DNA of 39,858 nucleotides, from positions 1 through 39,858 of the forward strand of contig NZ_MDWE01000014.1 in the NCBI RefSeq assembly GCF_001715195.1. Reading direction: 5' to 3'. A program made the translations under genes and the position numbers. The notes under the pieces are model-generated. The model was not told where the DNA came from. It searched no databases and saw nothing but the letters and a program-made list of their open reading frames with translations. This document shows, in pieces, positions 18,725-26,121 of this stretch. Each line of letters opens with the position of its first letter. Position 1 is the first letter of the stretch. The stretch comes from Rhodohalobacter halophilus (GTDB lineage Bacteria; Bacteroidota; Rhodothermia; Balneolales; Balneolaceae).

Positions 18725-19432
18725 ATGCCAAATCTACTACAAGCAGCGACGTCACAGGTTGGGCGAAAATTTTTGACCGGCTTGACCGGTGTTTTCCTCG
18801 TCTTGTTCATCATCTTTCACCTTGGCGGAAATCTGGCCATTTTTGGTGAACCTGATGCGATGAACCGGTACTCAATGACACTTCACGAACTGGGTCCACT
18901 TCTCTGGTTTGCAAGAATCGGACTTCTGGCCGTCTTTTTAATTCACGCCTGGATCGGGATTTCCATCTGGATCAAGAAGAAAAAAGCGCGCCCAAATAAA
19001 TATGAAGTGTATAGCAGTAAGGGCGGACCAAGCAAACAGAGTCTGAGCTCCCGCAGTATGGCATTTACGGGAATTGTGCTGCTCATCTTCGTTATTCTCC
19101 ACGTCAATACGTTTGCCCTGGGCGATACGGGTACCGTAATGATTGACGGTAAGGAGACGCACGATATCAAAACTCTTGTTATTGATACATTTCAAAACAG
19201 TGCAGGGTATGCTTTCGGATACGCTTTTGTCATGCTTCTGCTCGGAACCCACCTGGGCCACGGTATCTGGAGTGCATTCACCTCTCTTGGCATGAAGAGT
19301 AAGAAACTATCCGCTGCGATGTACACTATCGGCGGAATATTAGCTGTTGTTTTTGCCGTTGGCTTCCTGTTTATCCCTCTCTATATCTATTTTGGAGGCG
19401 GTTGCGAAGCAGCTCTCATTCAATGCCAATAA
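18725..19432 (+). CDS. sdhC: Succinate dehydrogenase cytochrome b558 subunit
   Basis: This 235-residue membrane anchor of respiratory complex II has five predicted membrane helices (about residues 16-40, 60-83, 112-133, 158-178 and 200-224). It is of the single-subunit, two-heme b type found in Bacteroidota, Bacillus and Wolinella. Histidines in or near the helices at 32 (FHLGGN), 74 (IHAW), 126 (LHVN), 176 and 179 (GTHLGHG) are candidate heme ligands. The protein passes electrons from SdhB to menaquinone. It is the first gene of sdhCAB, with a spacing of 27 bases to sdhA. The absence of an sdhD gene is expected for this type. Confidence 0.93.
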   Translation: MPNLLQAATSQVGRKFLTGLTGVFLVLFIIFHLGGNLAIFGEPDAMNRYSMTLHELGPLLWFARIGLLAVFLIHAWIGISIWIKKKKARPNKYEVYSSKGGPSKQSLSSRSMAFTGIVLLIFVILHVNTFALGDTGTVMIDGKETHDIKTLVIDTFQNSAGYAFGYAFVMLLLGTHLGHGIWSAFTSLGMKSKKLSAAMYTIGGILAVVFAVGFLFIPLYIYFGGGCEAALIQCQ

Positions 19433-19459
19433 TCATTTTGTAAATCTACCTAAACTATT

Positions 19460-21379
19460 ATGAAATTAGATTCAAAAGTACCCTCAGGACCACTTGAAGA
19501 GAAGTGGAGTAAGCATTTACAGGATATTAAACTGGTTGCTCCCAACAATAAAAGAAAGCATAACGTCATTGTTGTGGGAACCGGGCTGGCCGGTGCTTCG
19601 GCTGCCGCGAGTCTGGCCGAACTCGGCTACAATGTGAAAACTTTCTGTATTCAGGATTCAGCCCGGAGGGCTCACAGTATTGCCGCCCAGGGTGGGATTA
19701 ACGCTGCCAAAAACTATCAGAACGATGGTGATAGCGTCTGGCGACTCTTTTATGATACCATTAAAGGAGGCGACTACAGAAGCCGTGAAGCAAATGTGTA
19801 TCGGCTGGCACAGAATTCCAACAATATTATAGATCAGGCGGTAGCGCAGGGCGTTCCGTTTGGCCGTGATTACGGCGGTCTGCTTGACAACCGTTCATTT
19901 GGCGGTGCGCAGGTATCACGAACATTCTACTCCCGCGGACAGACCGGTCAGCAGCTGCTGCTCGGTGCCTATCAGGCGATGATGCGTCAGGTACACAAAG
20001 GAAAAATCCAAAACTTCCCGCGCCAGGAGATGCTCGACCTGGTTGTGGTTGACGGTAAAGCGCGCGGTATCATTACCCGCGATCTGGTAAATGGAACCGT
20101 ACAAAAATGGGAAGCTGACGCGGTGGTACTCTGCACTGGCGGTTACGGCAACGTTTTCTACCTCTCCACAAACGCCAAGAACTCAAACGTAACGGCTGCC
20201 TGGAGATGCCATAAGCGCGGCGCGGCATTTGCCAATCCCTGCTATGTGCAGATTCACCCGACCTGTATTCCCGTTTCGGGCGACTACCAGTCCAAGCTGA
20301 CACTGATGAGTGAGAGTTTACGGAACGACGGACGGGTATGGGTTCCCCGCAAGAAAGGAGATAAGCGTCATCCGAATGACATTCCCGAGGATGAGCGGTA
20401 TTACTACCTTGAAGAGCGCTATCCAAGTTTCGGTAATCTTGTTCCGCGTGATGTAGCGTCCCGAAATGCGAAGATGGTTACAGATGAAGGACTGGGAGTG
20501 GGAGAGACCGGCAAAGCGGTTTATCTCGATTTCCGTGATGCCATCAAGCGAGACGGCAAAGAGGCGATAGAAGCCCGCTACGGTAACCTCTTTGACATGT
20601 ATCAGAATATTACCGATGACAACCCGTACGAAGTGCCGATGAGAATTTTCCCTGCGGTCCACTATACGATGGGTGGTCTTTGGGTAGATTATAATCTGAT
20701 GAGCAACATCCCGGGACTGTTTGTGGCCGGTGAAGCGAACTTCTCTGATCACGGAGCCAACCGGCTCGGAGCGAGTGCGCTGATGCAGGGACTCTCCGAC
20801 GGTTATTTCATCATTCCTTACACAGTGGGTAACTATATTGCAGGTGAAGATTTGCAGAAAGTAGATACCGATCATGAAGCCTTCAACGAAGCGGCGAAAG
20901 CTTCACAGGATCAACTCGACAGACTGCTGAACGTGAAAGGTGACAAATCCCTGATTGAGTTCCACCGTGAACTGGGCAAGATTATGTGGGACAAAGTGGG
21001 AATCTCCCGCAGCAAAGAGGGACTCGAATCTGCCATTGAGGAGATCCGTGAGCTCCGCGAAGATTTCTGGAACAACGTACGCGTTCCCGGCGAATCGAAC
21101 TACTACAACAAGTACCTGGAATTTGCCGCGAGAATTGCCGATTTCTTTGAATTGGCTGAGCTGATGGCGCTCGACGCGCTGCAGCGAGAAGAGTCGTGCG
21201 GATGCCACCTCCGGGAGGAGTATCAGACCGAAGAGGGCGAAGCTCTGCGAAACGATGAGGATTACTCGTATGTAGCTGCCTGGGAGTTTCTGGGTGTAAA
21301 CGGCAAACTTGAAACAAAACTCCACAAAGAGGATCTGGAGTTCGATTTTGTGGAACTGAAACAAAGAAGTTACAAATAA
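19460..21379 (+). CDS. sdhA: Succinate dehydrogenase/fumarate reductase flavoprotein
   Basis: This 639-residue catalytic subunit of complex II oxidises succinate to fumarate with covalently bound FAD. It has the dinucleotide fold [19 protein letters not shown] (GxGxxG at 40-45) and the [10 protein letters not shown] motif, in which His72 is the expected covalent FAD ligand. The substrate region includes [15 protein letters not shown] and a [10 protein letters not shown] block, followed by [18 protein letters not shown]. The C-terminal helical domain contains [11 protein letters not shown]. Sequence style and length fit the B. subtilis/Bacteroidota type. It acts on the cytoplasmic face, bound to SdhB, whose gene begins 11 bases downstream. 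Confidence 0.97.
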   Translation: MKLDSKVPSGPLEEKWSKHLQDIKLVAPNNKRKHNVIVVGTGLAGASAAASLAELGYNVKTFCIQDSARRAHSIAAQGGINAAKNYQNDGDSVWRLFYDTIKGGDYRSREANVYRLAQNSNNIIDQAVAQGVPFGRDYGGLLDNRSFGGAQVSRTFYSRGQTGQQLLLGAYQAMMRQVHKGKIQNFPRQEMLDLVVVDGKARGIITRDLVNGTVQKWEADAVVLCTGGYGNVFYLSTNAKNSNVTAAWRCHKRGAAFANPCYVQIHPTCIPVSGDYQSKLTLMSESLRNDGRVWVPRKKGDKRHPNDIPEDERYYYLEERYPSFGNLVPRDVASRNAKMVTDEGLGVGETGKAVYLDFRDAIKRDGKEAIEARYGNLFDMYQNITDDNPYEVPMRIFPAVHYTMGGLWVDYNLMSNIPGLFVAGEANFSDHGANRLGASALMQGLSDGYFIIPYTVGNYIAGEDLQKVDTDHEAFNEAAKASQDQLDRLLNVKGDKSLIEFHRELGKIMWDKVGISRSKEGLESAIEEIRELREDFWNNVRVPGESNYYNKYLEFAARIADFFELAELMALDALQREESCGCHLREEYQTEEGEALRNDEDYSYVAAWEFLGVNGKLETKLHKEDLEFDFVELKQRSYK

Positions 21380-21390
21380 CAGGATTTGAT

Positions 21391-22143
21391 ATGAGTACTA
21401 GTTTGATGACAATACACCTGAAAATCTGGAGACAGAAAAACGCCGAGGATAAAGGCGGTTTCCATGATTATACACTGGATAATGTAAACGAACACATGTC
21501 GTTTCTTGAGATGCTGGACGTGCTGAATGAGAAGCTGATCATGGAGGGTATCGATCCTGTTGAGTTTGATTACGACTGCCGCGAGGGGATTTGCGGTTCG
21601 TGTAACCTGGTGATTAACGGTCGTGCGCACGGGCCGAAGCATAAAACGGCGGCCTGCCAGCTCCACATGCGGAATTACAACGACGGGGATACCATCGTGA
21701 TTGAACCGCCTCGGGCGGCTGCATTCCCGGTCATTAAAGACCTCGTTGTGGACCGCTCTGCGTTTGACCGGATTATTGAAGCCGGCGGATATGTTTCGGT
21801 GAACACCGGCCAGGCTCCGGAAGCGAACCTGATTCCCGTTAAGAAGAAGGTTGCGGATGAAGCATTCGACTATGCAACCTGTATTGGGTGCGGTGCCTGT
21901 GTGGCGGCCTGCCCGAACTCTTCGGCATCCCTGTTTACCGGCGCCAAGCTGGCTCATCTGAACAGCCTGCCTCAGGGACAGACAGAACGTGAAGAACGGA
22001 CCCTTGCCATGGTAGAGCAGATGGAGAAGGAAGGTTTTGGAGACTGCTCCAACTTTGCCGAGTGTGAGGCGGTATGTCCGGTAGGGATCAGCATTTCAGC
22101 CATTGCACAGATGCGTCGCGACTACATGAAGGCGCTTGTGTGA
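21391..22143 (+). CDS. sdhB: Succinate dehydrogenase iron-sulfur subunit
   Basis: This 250-residue electron-transfer subunit has three iron-sulfur clusters that can be read directly. The [2Fe-2S] cluster is bound by Cys63, 68, 71 and 89, the [4Fe-4S] by Cys164, 167 and 170 with 229, and the [3Fe-4S] by Cys174, 219 and 225 (assignments follow the family pattern CxxCxxxCP and CSNFAECEAVCP). It passes electrons from FAD to the heme b subunit. The ATG at 21391 was chosen over an internal ATG at 21406 because AGGATTTGAT precedes it, although both are possible. It closes the sdhCAB operon and is followed by a strong terminator. Confidence 0.97.
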   Translation: MSTSLMTIHLKIWRQKNAEDKGGFHDYTLDNVNEHMSFLEMLDVLNEKLIMEGIDPVEFDYDCREGICGSCNLVINGRAHGPKHKTAACQLHMRNYNDGDTIVIEPPRAAAFPVIKDLVVDRSAFDRIIEAGGYVSVNTGQAPEANLIPVKKKVADEAFDYATCIGCGACVAACPNSSASLFTGAKLAHLNSLPQGQTEREERTLAMVEQMEKEGFGDCSNFAECEAVCPVGISISAIAQMRRDYMKALV

Positions 22144-22170
22144 TCAGTTAGAAGCATGCAACATAATTGA

Positions 22171-22202
22171 AAAGGTGTGGGCAAAAGCTCACACCTTTTT
22201 TT
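22171..22202 (+). terminator. Rho-independent terminator of sdhCAB
   Basis: AAAGGTGTGGGC (22171-22182) pairs with GCTCACACCTTT (22187-22198) through 12 positions with one G-T wobble around an AAAA loop. A run of seven T residues (22196-22202) follows. It lies 28 bases after the sdhB stop and is the clearest intrinsic terminator in the window. Poly-A before the stem may also let it work in reverse. Confidence 0.9.
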
Positions 22203-22478
22203 GTTTCAGGGAGGCGTGATACAGGAAGTAGGTGATGTCGCAATTTGGACATTACCAGACATTGACAAGCTTTAGGATGTCGTATAAACTCCCAATTAAC
22301 AGCCTCTAATTGCAACTCACAATAAAATCAGATATTCTGCGACAGGCAGGACAGTCTGAGTTCTGTCGTATAATTATATGTTAACGCACCCTTCTCCAAT
22401 ACACTTCCTTTTTTTCGTTAACTTATTATGTATTAATATTGTACATTAAAGATACGTTTAAAAGAAAACCAAATCGTT
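22203..22478. other. Intergenic region before toxin-antitoxin genes
   Basis: These 276 bases hold no gene that could be supported. A short inverted repeat, CGACAG at 22340-22345 and CTGTCG at 22363-22368, lies in front of the AT-rich TATAATTATATG. GTTAAC occurs twice (22379-22384 and 22421-22426). The interval must hold the promoter of the YefM-ParE pair, and such operons are normally repressed by their own antitoxin; no operator was proven. Confidence 0.4.
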
Positions 22479-22772
22479 ATGCCCACAGCGCGAATTGAAA
22501 TAGACAAAGACATTCAACCGCTTTCCGAATTCCGGAAACACGCAGCGGATTTCATTGACCGAATCAAAAAGCAGAAGCGATCCATTGTTTTAACACAGCA
22601 CGGAAAAAGTGCGGCTGTTTTAGTGGATGTATCTGAGTATCAGCGTATGGTTGATAAAATCGATTTGATGGAAGAGCTGATTGAAGCGGAACGCCAAATT
22701 GCAAGAGGAGAAGTCGTTTCCCATGATGAAGCCAAAAAGCAGATTAAAGAAAACCTTGCCAAGTGGAAATAG
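22479..22772 (+). CDS. Phd/YefM family antitoxin
   Basis: This 97-residue antitoxin has the Phd/YefM signature: PLSEFRKHAADFIDRIK (about 14-30), IVLTQHGKSAAVLVDVSEYQRM (about 36-57), then a helical, charged C-terminal tail that would bind and block the toxin. Proteins of this family bind their own promoter as dimers and are degraded under stress. The toxin gene overlaps its last 10 bases, the normal arrangement. It starts an accessory island after the sdh terminator; the gap upstream is 335 bases from sdhB. Intact and probably functional. Confidence 0.92.
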   Translation: MPTARIEIDKDIQPLSEFRKHAADFIDRIKKQKRSIVLTQHGKSAAVLVDVSEYQRMVDKIDLMEELIEAERQIARGEVVSHDEAKKQIKENLAKWK

Positions 22773-23068
22773 TCTGGACCAATCAGGCATTGCACAAGCT
22801 AAACAAGTTTGTCGACTACATTGCTAAAGATGATGTAACAACTGCTGAAAAGTGGGTTTTGAAAGTGATCAAAAAAACTGATCAGCTTATTGAGCAACCC
22901 GAGTCAGGGCGGATTGTGCCAGAATATAATGAGCCAACTTTGCGTGAATTGATATTCGGAAACTATAGGGTAATATACCGGATACGTAAAGAAGATAATA
23001 CGATCTATATTCAGACTGTGTGGCATGTTAGGCAGAATCCACCTAAATCAAGTGCGGGGTTGCGTTAA
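22763..23068 (+). CDS. RelE/ParE superfamily toxin
   Basis: This 101-residue protein is the toxin partner of the upstream antitoxin. The pattern VWTNQALHKLNKFVDYIA, then IEQPESGRIVPEYNEPTLRE and the core strand LIFGNYRVIYRI, matches the RelE/ParE fold, closer to ParE by its N-terminal helices. ParE toxins inhibit gyrase and RelE toxins cut mRNA on ribosomes; motifs alone do not settle which applies. Translation starts at GTG (22763) inside the antitoxin gene. The stop codon lies within an attC-like structure at 23063-23152, which could mean that the pair moved as a cassette. Confidence 0.9.
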   Translation: MEIVWTNQALHKLNKFVDYIAKDDVTTAEKWVLKVIKKTDQLIEQPESGRIVPEYNEPTLRELIFGNYRVIYRIRKEDNTIYIQTVWHVRQNPPKSSAGLR

Positions 23069-23152
23069 CAAGTGTTTCCTGCGGACCGGTTCCGGTTTTT
23101 TGTTTGACTTTCAAGTTCATAGCCCGGCCGCAGAAACACCAAACCGTTAAGT
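23063..23152. other. attC-like inverted structure (candidate recombination site)
   Basis: This 90-base imperfect palindrome overlaps the toxin stop codon. It begins CGTTAAC (23063-23069) and ends GTTAAGT (23146-23152), the latter matching the integron core GTTRRRY. Inside, GTGTTTCCTGCGG (23072-23084) pairs with CCGCAGAAACAC (23128-23139) except for one extra base in the left arm, like the extrahelical base of attC sites. The left core is only a 5 of 7 match to the RYYYAAC consensus, and the spacers are unequal (2 and 6 bases). A weak hairpin with a T-run (23085-23101) lies within and could end toxin transcription. The attC identity is an inference. Confidence 0.35.
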
Positions 23153-23237
23153 GGCTCAATGAATCTTCTTTTCTTTCGTCGAAATGTAATTACATTGTAA
23201 TTATATTAGATAGTCAATTTTCATAACGAACGAAGCC

Positions 23238-23354
23238 ATGAAAACAAAAATAATCCGTATTGGAAATTCCCAAGGGGTTCGAATTCCAAAACCGTTTATC
23301 GAAGAAAGTGGATTAACCGAAGAAATCCGGTCCGAAGATTTGAGGTTCATCTGA
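23238..23354 (+). pseudogene. Truncated MazE-type antitoxin fragment
   Basis: The ATG at 23238 opens 38 codons. The first 30 read like the N-terminal half of a MazE/AbrB antitoxin: MKTKIIRIGNSQGVRIPKPF followed by IEESGLTEE. The DNA-binding swapped-hairpin part is therefore present, but the reading then runs into codons that fit MazF in another frame and stops at 23352. The toxin-binding C-terminal half, normally 40 or more residues, is missing. The junction (about 23322-23338) points to a deletion that joined mazE directly to mazF. Confidence 0.75.
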
Positions 23355-23656
23355 TTTCGCTTGATTCACCCCGAAGGCTTTCGGGGTCTGAAATCAGGAA
23401 AACCCGTCCCTGTGTAATCATTTCTCCCGATGAAATGAATAAGCATATCAGAACCGTAATTATCGCACCGATGACTTCTACAATCAAAAGTTACCCAACC
23501 CGGGTCACCACTACATTTCAGGGCAAAAAAGGGCAGGTTGTTTTAGATTAAATTCGTACCGCAGATAAAAGCCGTTTGATCAAAAATCTTGGCTCAATCA
23601 GCAGTTCAGCCGAAGAGAAGGTACTCAGTGTGTTGCAGGAAATGGTTGCTCCGTAG
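23339..23656 (+). pseudogene. Broken MazF/PemK-type toxin
   Basis: Reading from TTT at 23339 gives FEVHLISLDSP, then GSEIRKTRPCVIISPDEM, NKHIRTVIIAPMTS, TTTFQGKKGQVVLD and, after an in-frame TAA at 23549-23551, IRTADKSRLIKNLG and a last part ending LQEMVAP with TAG at 23654. This is a nearly full-length MazF endoribonuclease. The start codon was lost with the upstream deletion, and the TAA stands where the family usually has Gln (CAA), so one C-to-T change explains it. A perfect 7-base palindrome with a 4-base loop (CCCCGAA/TTCGGGG, 23369-23386) lies in the early loop and may be a small insertion. Confidence 0.82.
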
Positions 23657-23726
23657 ATTCGCCCACTTAACCAGAGGCTCAATCGATACTTACCCAATAA
23701 GTGTGTCTTGCGGGTAGAATAAAAAA

Positions 23727-23785
23727 GTCTTCTTGTGTAGGTTTGGCAGCGTCCAAACCAACCAAAACTCAAAACACAAGAAGAC
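23727..23785. repeat. Nested perfect palindrome before a short ORF
   Basis: The outer arms GTCTTCTTGTGT (23727-23738) and ACACAAGAAGAC (23774-23785) are 12-base perfect complements. The inner arms GGTTTGG (23740-23746) and CCAAACC (23753-23759) are nested within. The structure ends 2 bases before an ATG at 23788. Such a structure could hide the start of translation, or mark the end of an insertion sequence. There is no T-run after the outer stem, so it is not a standard terminator. Confidence 0.6.
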
Positions 23786-23787
23786 CA

Positions 23788-23904
23788 ATGATTGTCTCAA
23801 AAGTACTACTCAAAAATCTAATTGCCAACCACCTCCAGCAGGAAAACGGATTGATTGAGGTGCTCGATCTTTTTGAATTAGTGCGGACTGAAATTGCCTT
23901 ATAG
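23788..23904 (+). CDS. Short ORF of 38 codons, unknown
   Basis: This frame reads MIVSKVLLKNLIANHLQQEN and then a short acidic, leucine-rich part ending in RTEIAL. A longer in-frame reading from 23701 would pass through the palindrome and looks unnatural. The text resembles the first residues of some transposases (an LLxxLIxxHLQxENGL helix), so a truncated transposase start behind an insertion-sequence end is possible. Nothing resembling a transposase continues after the stop at 23904. It may not be expressed. Confidence 0.3.
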   Translation: MIVSKVLLKNLIANHLQQENGLIEVLDLFELVRTEIAL

Positions 23905-23914
23905 AGGTCTTGTC

Positions 23915-24322
23915 TCAATTTGGTTTTTGAATGACTGTGTATAAAAAATTTTCTGATGCTGCGCTGTAGTTAGGTTTGTCATTGCTCACATAAACATTTC
24001 CTTCATAATTACCCAGAATACTTGGGGCTTCAGTTTTATAAACATTGGTCTCAGTTCTGATCTGTATGTCTGATTCAATATCTGCGATCCAGAGATAATA
24101 GAATTTAGGATCCAGACTATCTTTAATAAAACAGATGAAAGTGACTGATTCTCCTGCAATAGCAGGGTTTGGTTCAATCTCTATTCGAAGAATTTCTGTT
24201 TCAGAACCATACCATTCCTCCTCATCATCCCAGAAATTATCTCCAAAAATATTTCCACAAGAGACTGTAATTACAGCTATAAAGAGTAATATGAAGAGCC
24301 ATATGATGTAAATTGTTTTCAT
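23915..24322 (-). CDS. Small lipoprotein, unknown function
   Basis: The start at 24322 was chosen because AAAGGAGGTCAC precedes it, one of the best Shine-Dalgarno sites here, and it begins a lipoprotein signal: MKTIYIIWLF, a hydrophobic core, then TVSC with lipidated Cys22. A longer frame from 24514 is open but improbable. The mature 114 residues begin acidic (DDEEEW) and then form a predicted beta-rich, Ig-like region (EIEPNPAIAGESVTFICF then YYLWIAD). The family was not recognised. It would be anchored in the outer or inner membrane. It stands alone at the end of the toxin-antitoxin island. Confidence 0.65.
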   Translation of the reverse strand: MKTIYIIWLFILLFIAVITVSCGNIFGDNFWDDEEEWYGSETEILRIEIEPNPAIAGESVTFICFIKDSLDPKFYYLWIADIESDIQIRTETNVYKTEAPSILGNYEGNVYVSNDKPNYSAASENFLYTVIQKPN

Positions 24323-24800
24323 GTGACCTCCTTTTTTAAGTATAAAATTAATTTCCAAAGATGTTTGTAAGCGCAGCTCCATATCGGTTGTAATGGATAT
24401 GCTTAATTCATTGATGACAGTTCTGTTATATGATATTAGGGATTGATTTCTATTGAGATCATTTCGGTCAACAACATTGAGTAACAACAGTTTTTTAAAG
24501 ATGGAGATTCGCACGAGTTGGATGGATTCGTCCTCTTTTGAGGAGCGGGATATTTCTATGACTCAACATGATCTGCTACTGATATCATCGAAAGGCAGTA
24601 ATCGAGTGTGCATGTAATTAGCTGAATAGATGATCGGCAAAACGATTAACCACCCGCTCCAATCCTTTTATGAACTAAAGCTTTCTACTATTTGTAAGAA
24701 GTTATTGAGCATGTTCATCTATAACTATTGTTTCCGGAAAGTCTGATCTCTTCTCGTAAGCTCTCATCAGGCATAACATGAATCATTTAAATAATATACA
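24323..24800. other. Intergenic region, no supported gene
   Basis: These 478 bases are AT-rich and hold no convincing gene on either strand. A minus-strand frame continues through 24323-24514 upstream of the small lipoprotein, but it lacks a ribosome site and hydrophobic or conserved features. The lipoprotein promoter must lie here on the minus strand and that of the TlpA-like gene on the plus strand. No clear motif was seen. Confidence 0.5.
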
Positions 24801-25931
24801 GTGTTCTCTAAAATCTCTATTCTGTTCCCAGTTCTATCAGCTCTATTATTCATTTCCTGCACAACCGGTTCAAATGAAACCGTATTTTCTCTGGAGGGAA
24901 ATATAGCTGACAACAGTGTGGAGAACGCATTACTGTATCAAGCGAAAGGGCTGAATGCCAATGAGTTTGACAATGTGGACACCCTGACAATAGAAGCTGA
25001 TGGAAGATTTTCAGAATCCTACAGTCTTGAGCCGCATTTCTACCAGTTGAGGATCTTTGGCTATCCGGACGTCTCCTTTGTGGCTGATTCCGGGCAACAG
25101 ATAACGATTCAAATCACTTCTGAAGAGGATTTTGAAATTTCCGGCTCTCCGGACACGGAGCTTTTTGAAGAGTATGAAGCGTTCCGGATGAAAATTCTGG
25201 AAGAATCGGTCTATCTGATTCGGACTGATCTTGAAGATTTACTGGATGAGAACAATCCGGAAAATGCCGAACGAATTGAACGTCTCGGCGACCGTGTGCT
25301 TCAAGCTGAGGCAGCCTACCGCGACACCCTTAGATCTGCGGTTGAAAAGATGGGGACATCGATCGCGATCTATCCAACCATGGTGCGATGGGACGGTGAC
25401 AAGGATATGGAGTTCTACGAGAATCTTTCCGCCGAATTTTCTGAGCGTCACTCGGGGCTGAAGGTGGCTGAGCTCGTCTCGGAAAAAGTGAGAATACTGG
25501 AGCAGGTTTCCATTGGGGGAGAAGTGGCGGAAATTGTAGCACCGGATACATCCGGCGTGGAGCAGTCCCTTTATAACAATCTCGGCACATACACGCTGAT
25601 CGATTTTTTTGGCAGTTGGTGCGGGCCGTGCAGATCAGAAAGCGCTCATTTGGGCAGAATGTACGAACGGTTCAGCGACGAGGGGTTTGAAATTTTTGGA
25701 TTTGGTATTGAATTTGAGGAGAACAGATGGAAGGACGCAGTCAGGAATGACAACCGAACCTGGACCAATGTCTCAACGGTTGACGGTTACGAAAGCGATA
25801 CGGCCAGGGAGTATTCCGTTACGGCCCTTCCCAAAAACTTCCTTGTGGATGAAAAAGGAACAATTGTGGCCAAAGATCTTCATGGCCGGGAGCTTGAAGA
25901 GAAACTGGAGGAGTTGTTTTCTGAAGAGTAG
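24801..25931 (+). CDS. DUF4369-TlpA thioredoxin lipoprotein
   Basis: This 376-residue envelope thiol protein has a lipoprotein signal (hydrophobic core, then FISC with Cys20), a DUF4369-like beta domain at about 27-115, a helical middle rich in Glu and Arg, and a TlpA/AhpC-type thioredoxin domain at about 245-375 with the active site W273-CGPC (Cys274 and Cys277) and the cis-proline in TALPKNF. Family members reduce disulfides outside the cytoplasm, often for cytochrome c maturation or metal enzymes. The start is GTG; no in-frame ATG offers a better signal sequence. It has no near partner genes, with 190 bases to the next gene. Confidence 0.88.
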   Translation: MFSKISILFPVLSALLFISCTTGSNETVFSLEGNIADNSVENALLYQAKGLNANEFDNVDTLTIEADGRFSESYSLEPHFYQLRIFGYPDVSFVADSGQQITIQITSEEDFEISGSPDTELFEEYEAFRMKILEESVYLIRTDLEDLLDENNPENAERIERLGDRVLQAEAAYRDTLRSAVEKMGTSIAIYPTMVRWDGDKDMEFYENLSAEFSERHSGLKVAELVSEKVRILEQVSIGGEVAEIVAPDTSGVEQSLYNNLGTYTLIDFFGSWCGPCRSESAHLGRMYERFSDEGFEIFGFGIEFEENRWKDAVRNDNRTWTNVSTVDGYESDTAREYSVTALPKNFLVDEKGTIVAKDLHGRELEEKLEELFSEE

Positions 25932-26121
25932 AAGTTGTCATCTTCTTTGCTATTCGAATTTCTGATCATCAGAGTCAATCAATAAAAATCCATGCAGGAA
26001 TATTTTATTCGATATCCTCATTGATTTGCTATTTAATCATACAGCTTATTAATTGATGCAGTTTGATGAGGTAAATTTGACAGTATGTATTCAAAACTCA
26101 ATGCCCCTAAAACGCTGGTAA

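Noticed and set aside
20318-20875. A 185-codon open frame on the minus strand
   Set aside because: It is antisense to sdhA, which is complete and conserved. No recognisable domain.
21370-21957. A 195-codon open frame on the minus strand
   Set aside because: It lies wholly opposite sdhB, whose cluster-binding cysteines are intact. It has no family features or ribosome site, so it is a shadow frame.
23665-23785. A second complete attC site after the mazF relic
   Set aside because: The left core ACTTAAC is perfect, but no GTTRRRY partner with complementary arms was found downstream. Only partial similarity to the first site remains.
23788-23904. An insertion-sequence transposase
   Set aside because: Only 38 codons are open and no DDE residues or further transposase text follow. 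It was kept only as a short unknown ORF.
24323-24514. An N-terminal extension of the small lipoprotein
   Set aside because: The frame is open, but a strong Shine-Dalgarno and a lipoprotein signal define the start at 24322. The extension has no such features.
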